IMG/VR virus record: IMGVR_UViG_3300001848_000862 | Span: 1-21,319 of that record | Length of the DNA stretch: 21,319 nt | Reading direction: 5' to 3' (one strand) | From: a virus | Shown here: piece after piece, positions 15,790 to 21,319 of the stretch | Position numbering within the stretch: position 1 is the stretch's first letter | Layout of the letters: the number at the start of each line of letters is the position of its first letter | Notes under the pieces: generated by a model | Seen by the model: the letters and a program-made list of their open reading frames with translations, nothing else | Database searches by the model: none | Told to the model about the DNA's origin: nothing | Made by a program: the position numbers and the translations under genes

Positions 15790-16700
15790 ACTTTGCTCCT
15801 ATTTTTAGATCTTAACGTTTCTAGTAACATCTGAATGTTTTCTGCATCCCAACTTTTTGGAAATCTCATAGAAAACCCATCTTCAGTTTTTTTAATATAT
15901 ATTTTATTGTCTCTATCGTCTCCAAAACACACACATCCAGAATAAACACCTTTCATAAATATATTTTTTTTGCAATCAGGACAAGTAATTTTTTCATTTT
16001 TATTAAGAACTACATGAAATTCTGGTCGTTTTCTTTTGTTTTCTTTTTTATCAAGAAAGTTTTTTAATTTTGGTTCTTTTTTAATAGTAATAGGCTTTTG
16101 GTCTTTATTATTTTCTTCTTGTTTTATGGGCAAACTAGCTTCAGTTATAGCTTGAGTCAATTTGCTTCTTATGATTTGATCTAAAGCTTCTCTTTCTGAT
16201 ATTCGTTGATCTACAACTTGACGAACAAGATGGTGCAAACCAATTCTTTCATCTATAATTGCTTGTATTTTGGATATATCAGGAGTAAGTTGTGGTATTG
16301 GCATAGAAGCTAATGATTCCATATCATAAAGCTCAAAAGTTGACATTATAACTAATCCAACTCCCGGAAGACTTCTATTAGCAAATTTTGCTATAATCTT
16401 GCCATTTTGGTATATATTCCCAGTATAAACATCGTTTGACATCTTTGTAACTTGAAGAGTAGCTTCTGGAAACACTGGCAACTTTAAATCTTTACCTTCA
16501 TTAGGTTTCATGGAAGCAAGCTCTTTTTGAAGCAATGATAGAACAGTTCTAGGAACTATTTGCAAAGCTGTGCGAACTTCTTCTGGATCAAGAACAGTGT
16601 TTGTTTGCAGCTTGTATAGCTCAAATTTGCGAAGCTCTTCTAGGCAATCGCTACCTAAAGTTTTTGCTAAAAAATGCTCTGCATGCTCCGTAAGCTTCAT
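15786..16700 (-). CDS. hypothetical protein with C-terminal four-Cys cluster (304 aa)
   Basis: ATG at 16698-16700. No clear ribosome site is present; the gene starts two bases after the previous stop, so coupled translation is likely. Residues 1-135 are a mixed alpha/beta domain (PRTVLSLLQKELA, then GNIYQNGKIIAKFANRSLPG and LVIMSTFELYDME). Residues 140-185 are helical and 190-225 are very basic (KKENKRKRP). The end (about 237-285) has C240-x2-C243 and C256-x-C258, with TCPDCKKNIF and SGCVCFGDDRDNK, then a strand with FSMRFPKSWDAENIQ, which could form a zinc-stabilised module. I do not recognise the family. Overlap with the palm-domain gene and a cysteine cluster in both proteins hint that they work together. 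Confidence 0.65.
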   Translation of the reverse strand: MKLTEHAEHFLAKTLGSDCLEELRKFELYKLQTNTVLDPEEVRTALQIVPRTVLSLLQKELASMKPNEGKDLKLPVFPEATLQVTKMSNDVYTGNIYQNGKIIAKFANRSLPGVGLVIMSTFELYDMESLASMPIPQLTPDISKIQAIIDERIGLHHLVRQVVDQRISEREALDQIIRSKLTQAITEASLPIKQEENNKDQKPITIKKEPKLKNFLDKKENKRKRPEFHVVLNKNEKITCPDCKKNIFMKGVYSGCVCFGDDRDNKIYIKKTEDGFSMRFPKSWDAENIQMLLETLRSKNRSKV

Positions 16701-16702
16701 AG

Positions 16703-17155
16703 TTATGCTTTTGTAATTTCTTCGTTGATGATTTTTGTATCATCTATTTCTAAATATATGATTAGATTGCTGCTATCGGCTACTATATAGCGCTTATCAT
16801 AATTTGAAAGATACGTCCAATCATTAGGCTTACATACTATACCTACATCTCCTGTAGGAGCATCGACAGCACCAGGCAAAAGTGCAGCTGCCAATAAATC
16901 ATTAGAAAACCTAACAGACCCTACACTGCCACTATCATTGTATATTGCTAAATTTGATCCTAATTTTAGAGAGCGAATAGAAGAAGCATCTGTGGTTAGT
17001 CCTCCTGTTCCATCATTTATCGGAGCAAGAGCCGGACCTACTCTAACGCTTTTTCTTGCACCAGCTTGTTCGTTATAAGTTAAATCGGTTATAGAACCTG
17101 TATCTTGAACTTTAGATCCTTTTTTGACACGAATATTCTTATTTGGAAATTGCAT
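16703..17155 (-). CDS. hypothetical virion-region protein (150 aa)
   Basis: ATG at 17153-17155 with AAAGAGG upstream. A short basic start (MQFPNKNIRVKKGSKVQD) leads into a beta-rich region with repeated Gly-Ser strands (SSIRSLKLGSNLAIYNDSGS, then VGSVRFSNDLLAAALLPGAV). It ends with a strand pair and acidic tail (YIVADSSNLIIYLEIDD). No cysteine cluster or membrane helix; one Cys. I do not recognise it. Position between a probable structural protein and the palm-domain cluster suggests a small head or neck component such as a decoration protein, which is inference only. Confidence 0.6.
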   Translation of the reverse strand: MQFPNKNIRVKKGSKVQDTGSITDLTYNEQAGARKSVRVGPALAPINDGTGGLTTDASSIRSLKLGSNLAIYNDSGSVGSVRFSNDLLAAALLPGAVDAPTGDVGIVCKPNDWTYLSNYDKRYIVADSSNLIIYLEIDDTKIINEEITKA

Positions 17156-17180
17156 ATATCTACCTCTTTATCCTTTTATA

Positions 17181-18101
17181 TCAAGATTCCTGCTCAATGT
17201 TTGTCATGTTAACGTGAACGACAGTCCCGTTTGGATCTTCATTTATTGATGGCTGAGAAACAGTTCTCTTTGGATCTTCAGGGGTTAGCTCAGTACGTTT
17301 GCCTGCATTTACTTGGTTTTGATATATATACTCTCTTTGTACAACAGCATGATAAGCCATTCTTTCAGGTACCCTTTTGTCACCTTCTGTAATATTAGTC
17401 AATCGAACTTCTTTAGGAATAGCTATTATATACCAAAAGGCTTTATAAAGGTATCGAATAGAGTAAACTCGCCCAGTACTCGTTTCAGGGTTTATACCTG
17501 GATTATTTCCTCCAGCTACCCATTTGATGTTGCCCTCGCAAACTTCAAAATCTTGACCTTCTTTATATGATATTCCCCGACTATCTACTACTGTTTCTAT
17601 TTTTACTATAGGAAACATTGGTCTATTTTCTTCAGATTCTTTGTATTCCATCCTTTGATAGTTTGGAACCAAATCGTCAGCATCTTTATCTGCTAAGTAA
17701 ACTCTATCTCCTGGAGCAAGATATATCCTATCCCCGTTAGCTACTTCTTCTGCTTTATTGTAAAATCTAGGCATGATCAAGCGAGAAGTAGAATAGTCAA
17801 GAACACCACCGTCAGAACGTTTTTGACTTTTAGAGTTATCTACCATGGTTGCAGTGAAGCATCCAGATTTAGTATAGATCATTCCATTAGAGCTAATAAC
17901 GTCAAGTTCTCCATCAGAACGCCTATAATCTCCACGATCGTTCATGCCAATTGGAGAAGGCATTGCTTTATAATGAACAAAATCTACTCCTAAGGATGTA
18001 ACAAAAGCGTCTTGTTTTCCTAAATCAAATGATACTTGAAACGGTGAAGCCGCAGGGGATATAGCGTCTAGCTGTGTACCCTTTGGATTTCTGTCAGACA
18101 T
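17181..18101 (-). CDS. probable virion structural protein (306 aa)
   Basis: ATG directly after the TAG of the 121-aa gene, with GGAGAG upstream. The sequence has the look of a conserved phage structural protein: SPFQVSFDLGKQDAFVTSLG, then FVHYKAMPSPIG and RGDYRRSDG near residues 44-64. A strand-rich middle holds SSNGMIYTKSGCFTATMVDN and RIYLAPGDRVYLAD. A C-terminal part has GRVYSIRYLYKAFWYIIAIP and ERMAYHAVVQREY (about 210-262). I recall similar proteins near neck and head genes of large myophages, without being able to name one. An RGD tripeptide is present but probably not meaningful. Likely a head-tail junction or portal-proximal component. Confidence 0.6.
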   Translation of the reverse strand: MSDRNPKGTQLDAISPAASPFQVSFDLGKQDAFVTSLGVDFVHYKAMPSPIGMNDRGDYRRSDGELDVISSNGMIYTKSGCFTATMVDNSKSQKRSDGGVLDYSTSRLIMPRFYNKAEEVANGDRIYLAPGDRVYLADKDADDLVPNYQRMEYKESEENRPMFPIVKIETVVDSRGISYKEGQDFEVCEGNIKWVAGGNNPGINPETSTGRVYSIRYLYKAFWYIIAIPKEVRLTNITEGDKRVPERMAYHAVVQREYIYQNQVNAGKRTELTPEDPKRTVSQPSINEDPNGTVVHVNMTNIEQES

Positions 18102-18467
18102 CTATCTCTCCAAGCTTGTTTTAATATGAACAGAGAGATCTTCAAGACTCTTGTCTATGTAATTATGAAAGTTTACAACTTCTTTAGCTAACCATGTAAG
18201 GGCAATATTTTTTTCTATACCCCTTACTTTTTGTGCCATTTTGGCTTTGGTTATAGAGCAATCTACTTTATCTATACAAAGCTCAAACGGTTCAATTACT
18301 TTAAGCTTCATTGCTTTTAATAAATCAGCTAAAAAAATAACTATTTTTTCATCGTCAACATTCCATTTTATAAATACACATTTAACATCAACAAGCTGCG
18401 TTTCTATTGGCAAGCTTAAAACATAATTTTTGATAGATCCATCTTTGTATGTTAACAAGACTGACAT
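18102..18467 (-). CDS. hypothetical protein (121 aa)
   Basis: ATG at 18465-18467 with a strong AGGGGG site upstream, two bases after the 185-aa gene. It starts with a beta hairpin (MSVLLTYKDGSIKNYVLSLP), then strands and helices. The C-terminal half is helical (IEKNIALTWLAKEVVNFHNY, then an amphipathic end). No cysteine cluster that would bind metal (three isolated Cys) and no membrane segment. I do not recognise it. Location among head-side genes suggests a small structural or assembly protein. Confidence 0.55.
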   Translation of the reverse strand: MSVLLTYKDGSIKNYVLSLPIETQLVDVKCVFIKWNVDDEKIVIFLADLLKAMKLKVIEPFELCIDKVDCSITKAKMAQKVRGIEKNIALTWLAKEVVNFHNYIDKSLEDLSVHIKTSLER

Positions 18468-18469
18468 AC

Positions 18470-19027
18470 CTACCCCCTAGAGACAATTTTAGCAGCATCA
18501 AACCGGCTACCGTCATGCTCTATATAAGATTTTCCTTCACTTAGCGCCTTAGTAGCAGCCGCTGAAGCTACAGCTTTTGAAAATCCTACAGTTTCTTTGT
18601 TGATAGGAACTTTTGATTTAAAAATAGCTAAACTATCTTCTTTTAATTTAGCAGAATAAGAATTTACCTCATTTCCAAATTTAGTTAAAACAAAAGAAGT
18701 TTCCTCGCTTTTTTCAAGCATTAATAGATCGTATCCTTTATCTCTCATTTTTTTAGGAAGAAGCTCAGAAAATCCAACTATATTAGCTTCTGGAATAAAA
18801 GACTCACTCTTTGCAAGAATTGGCTGAAAATCTGGATGAGCTTTTTCTACATTATACTTAACTATAGCAGGATGACTACCGGCAGCCAAAGCTTCATCTT
18901 TCTTTTTTCCTTTAGGGCGTCCAATAGCTACCCAAAACCCTCCCATAGTACGAATCATACGTACAGGGCCATTATCTAAGTGCCCTATATTTTCTACTCT
19001 ATCAATCTCGCTAGGCTTTATCTCCAT
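18470..19027 (-). CDS. hypothetical protein (185 aa)
   Basis: I chose the ATG at 19025-19027, which has GGAG seven bases upstream. A TTG four codons earlier (19039) would give 189 aa, but it lies in the ribosome-site region. The N-terminal domain (about residues 10-45) has DNGPVRMIRTMGGFWVAIG followed by a basic GRPKGKKKDEAL. The rest is mixed alpha/beta (SFIPEANIVGFSELLPKKMR, LLMLEKSEETSFVLTKFG). It ends with a helix and KSYIEHDGSRFDAAKIV. No catalytic motif is recognised. It is the first gene after the polyvalent protein, with a 58-base gap that contains an AT-rich stretch but no clear terminator. Confidence 0.55.
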   Translation of the reverse strand: MEIKPSEIDRVENIGHLDNGPVRMIRTMGGFWVAIGRPKGKKKDEALAAGSHPAIVKYNVEKAHPDFQPILAKSESFIPEANIVGFSELLPKKMRDKGYDLLMLEKSEETSFVLTKFGNEVNSYSAKLKEDSLAIFKSKVPINKETVGFSKAVASAAATKALSEGKSYIEHDGSRFDAAKIVSRG

Positions 19028-19085
19028 GATGATCTCCAAATATTAAAGATTGCTTTTCTTATAATTGTTAAATACTTACAATATC

Positions 19086-21319
19086 TTACCTTGATGGAGT
19101 GGCGTTAGTAACAAATAGCGCCAAGCCCCCAAGAGCATTTTTTCCCATTCTATGCTCTTCAGAGACCGGCTGAGCATGATAAAGAGCCACCACGTTTGTT
19201 AGCCCGTAGGGATGCGCTGAGTTGTAGAAGCCGTGATACCCAGCCTTCTTTAGTCTAGCGTGCACCATGTCCATATTGAGAGCGCCATTATTTTCAGCTA
19301 CTGCTGCCTCTATATGCTTCTCTGGATCAGTTCCTAGGTCATATAACTTAGCGTGGTCTGGAAGGTCTATAACATACCGACTACGAGCCCTGTTAGATAC
19401 AATGTGCTCGGGCTCCGTACCGGCAATGTAGAAGAAGGAGTGCGGGTGCTCAGTGTCTCGACCCTTAACGCCCGCGTCTACGCCGCGCCCCTTGAATTTG
19501 GGGTCAATCTGCTTGAGGCCCTCCTCGGTGGAGTAGTGCTCGAGCTTCTTGGACTTGCCGAACGACCTGTCGCGCTGGGCCCACAGTTTTTTCGCATCCT
19601 GAGACTGGGAGGTGGACGGCACTACCTTCATACCGGTGTGCTTCTGAGCCAACCTGTATGCCTCCGAAGCCAGCCCTTTTCTTTCGTGTCCCTTGTTCGT
19701 CTGGGCAAAAACAGGATAGATGGTACCGGGAGAGTCCTTGGTAAAATGATACTTCCCAGCAACTTTTCCGGAAGGATGAGTGGCGATCACGGTAGTTATG
19801 TCAGATTGGGTCATGGGATTTCTAACGTCTTGGATCTTGAAGGTGTATCCTTCCTTCTCCCAGTCGCCACCAGCGCCCTTCTCAAGCTCGCCCTTGTTAA
19901 ACTGCTTGGTCCACTTGTCGACCTGCTCGTCCGCCTTTTTGGAGCGAAGCTCCATCACCCGGCGGTCGCCGTCCTCGGCGCTGATCTCGGTCCCGGTATC
20001 GGGGTTGTGCCAGTTATCGCCCTGGAGGCGCTGAAGCTGGGCAAGGGTCATGTTCTTGTGAGGTTGCTTTGCGTACTTGGTCGAGAAGCGCTTCTTGGGC
20101 ACAAGACTTTTTATTATTTCTGATGCAGCAAGTTTTTTTGGCATCTTTGAAATAAGGCGTCTGCGAGCTTCTTTGCTGTGACCTCTTCCTCGTAAGTTGA
20201 TCAAAGCATTTACATCAGAAACCTTTTGCCAACCTTTTTTGGGATCAAACTTAAGCGAACCTTCCTTGATTTGGGTCATACGCTCGCGCGTCTCTGGATT
20301 CTGAAGATGGCTGGAGCGGTCATACAGGGCTTCCTGACCCTTAATATCTTTAGCGCGATGGAACCGAGGCTCCCTGGTATCCCAAGTAAGTTCAACATTT
20401 TTTTCTGGATCTATCTCTAATGCTGGAAGCCCTTTAGCTCGTCTTTTTGTGTTAAAATCTTTCAACTTTTTGGCGGACATCTGAGTCTTTTTGGCCTTGT
20501 TAGCAGGAAGGCCAAGCATTCGTCTGATCTGATTTTCCACGGACATCGGCTGAACTTCCCAAGAGGTGCGCTTGCCTTGAGCATGACCGTAATCCTGTCC
20601 ATGGCGCCCATACGCTGCGTCCATCTGTTCTTGAAATTCTTGCGCGGTGGTTTCCTCAGGCGCCAGGTTTAGATGCGCAAGCTCGTGCACGGCGGCGTCG
20701 GGCGACGGCTGGGTCTCCAAGACGTCGCTGTGCCAGTGCGGCTTGGGGTCTGTGCGGGTCTCCCCGCGCTCCTTGACTTGGGCAAGGCGTTCCTTTTCGG
20801 CGGCGACGCCCTGGCGGCTGAACACGTCATATGGCTCGTGGGCGAGGTCGGGCTTCTCGCGCAGCCTGCCCTGCTCGTCGCGCTTGCCCTGGGCGGTCTG
20901 GAGGTCCATGCCGTACTGTTTGCCAGCATAGTCTCGGATGCGCTGCATCATCTTGATGCGCTTGTCGGACAGGCGCGAAGGCTGGGGATTTTTGCCAAAA
21001 ACTTTAGCCCGCTGTTCTCGCACGTTTTTGGACTTTTTGATGTATTCTTTAAGCTCGGAAGACTGCTCTTTTGCTTCCTCTTTGAGCTTCTCTTTGGTAG
21101 GATGCTTGAGTGTGCTGACCAGGCGCCTGTGCTCGCGCACGGCCTGCTCCTTGGGCATGCAGATCTCTTTCTTCAAGAGATTCTTTGCATAATTCTCAGA
21201 AGCCGCAAGCGGCTCTCCTTGCCCAAACTTTTGCTGAATTAGTCCTTTTACGTCAGGGTGAACGTTCGGGTTATCAGCTAAGTTTTCAAGCACGAATCTG
21301 CTTGTCTTTGGGTGGTTTA
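19086..21319 (-). CDS. polyvalent protein: zincin motif, GNAT-like and ADP-ribosyltransferase-like domains (5' partial)
   Basis: The frame is open to the right edge, with codons before the GTG at 21291-21293, so the true start probably lies outside; numbering below counts from that GTG. Residues 60-130 are charged helical. HELAH at 203-207 is the HExxH signature of zinc metallopeptidases. Residues about 250-440 are a linker with many Lys/Arg. Residues about 470-580 resemble a GNAT acetyltransferase, with VIATHPSGKVAGKYHF and the acetyl-CoA loop RKGLAS (from R538), then STSQSQDAKKLWAQRDRSFG. Residues about 584-722 resemble the polyvalent-type ADP-ribosyltransferase: LEHYSTEEGLKQIDP, HSFFYIAGTEPEHIV, GYHGFYNSAHPYGLTNVV. 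Polyvalent proteins are thought to be carried in the virion and act early in the host. Activities are inferred from motifs. GC content varies strongly along the gene. Confidence 0.75.
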   Translation of the reverse strand, partial: NHPKTSRFVLENLADNPNVHPDVKGLIQQKFGQGEPLAASENYAKNLLKKEICMPKEQAVREHRRLVSTLKHPTKEKLKEEAKEQSSELKEYIKKSKNVREQRAKVFGKNPQPSRLSDKRIKMMQRIRDYAGKQYGMDLQTAQGKRDEQGRLREKPDLAHEPYDVFSRQGVAAEKERLAQVKERGETRTDPKPHWHSDVLETQPSPDAAVHELAHLNLAPEETTAQEFQEQMDAAYGRHGQDYGHAQGKRTSWEVQPMSVENQIRRMLGLPANKAKKTQMSAKKLKDFNTKRRAKGLPALEIDPEKNVELTWDTREPRFHRAKDIKGQEALYDRSSHLQNPETRERMTQIKEGSLKFDPKKGWQKVSDVNALINLRGRGHSKEARRRLISKMPKKLAASEIIKSLVPKKRFSTKYAKQPHKNMTLAQLQRLQGDNWHNPDTGTEISAEDGDRRVMELRSKKADEQVDKWTKQFNKGELEKGAGGDWEKEGYTFKIQDVRNPMTQSDITTVIATHPSGKVAGKYHFTKDSPGTIYPVFAQTNKGHERKGLASEAYRLAQKHTGMKVVPSTSQSQDAKKLWAQRDRSFGKSKKLEHYSTEEGLKQIDPKFKGRGVDAGVKGRDTEHPHSFFYIAGTEPEHIVSNRARSRYVIDLPDHAKLYDLGTDPEKHIEAAVAENNGALNMDMVHARLKKAGYHGFYNSAHPYGLTNVVALYHAQPVSEEHRMGKNALGGLALFVTNATPSR

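Noticed and set aside
19353-21242. Long plus-strand ORFs (256 and 189 codons) opposite the polyvalent gene
   Set aside because: They are antisense shadows in GC-rich DNA with few stops; composition is Leu/Val/Gly-rich without motifs, and the minus-strand frame has recognisable domains.

Overview
The window reads as part of the virion-structure region of a tailed phage with a contractile tail (myovirus type), either a large phage genome or a metagenomic contig. Every gene I can support lies on the minus strand, so transcription runs from the right end to the left. The base composition is AT-rich, except inside the rightmost gene. Genes are packed head to tail, with 1-8 base stop/start overlaps, Shine-Dalgarno motifs and several GTG starts. 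I see no tRNA, rRNA, integrase, transposase or CRISPR array. The host cannot be named from this sequence.

In transcription order, the right part (21319 to about 14195) opens with a multidomain 'polyvalent' protein whose 5' end lies outside the window. It carries a zinc-metallopeptidase motif (HELAH), a GNAT acetyltransferase-like domain and an ADP-ribosyltransferase-like domain. Next come small unknown genes, a conserved-looking virion protein (17181..18101), a Cys-cluster protein (15786..16700), and a 468-residue protein. That protein joins a GGDEF/Cas10/mCpol-type nucleotidyl-cyclase palm domain to a long acidic tail. Near its 3' end is an in-frame A AAA AAC heptamer with a Shine-Dalgarno-like motif upstream. 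The -1 frame stays open for 77 codons and fills the only large gap of this part, so a programmed frameshift product of 531 residues is a serious possibility.

The middle part (14193 to 8349) is the neck and tail shaft: an HK97 gp10-like neck protein, a probable tail terminator, three basic or low-complexity small proteins, the tail sheath (716 aa) and the tail tube (148 aa). A strong intrinsic terminator (8291..8323) follows the tube gene.

The left part (8187 to 1) encodes receptor-side structures: a small conserved virion protein, a fiber with a decoration-like N-terminal module, an 862-residue fiber with duplicated modules, a stand-alone copy of that fiber's N-terminal module, a small Cys-pair protein, and a giant fiber of at least 1104 residues that runs off the left end.

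The most unusual points are the cyclase-palm protein inside a structural operon, the candidate frameshift that extends it, and the mosaic polyvalent protein, which may be packaged and injected with the DNA.
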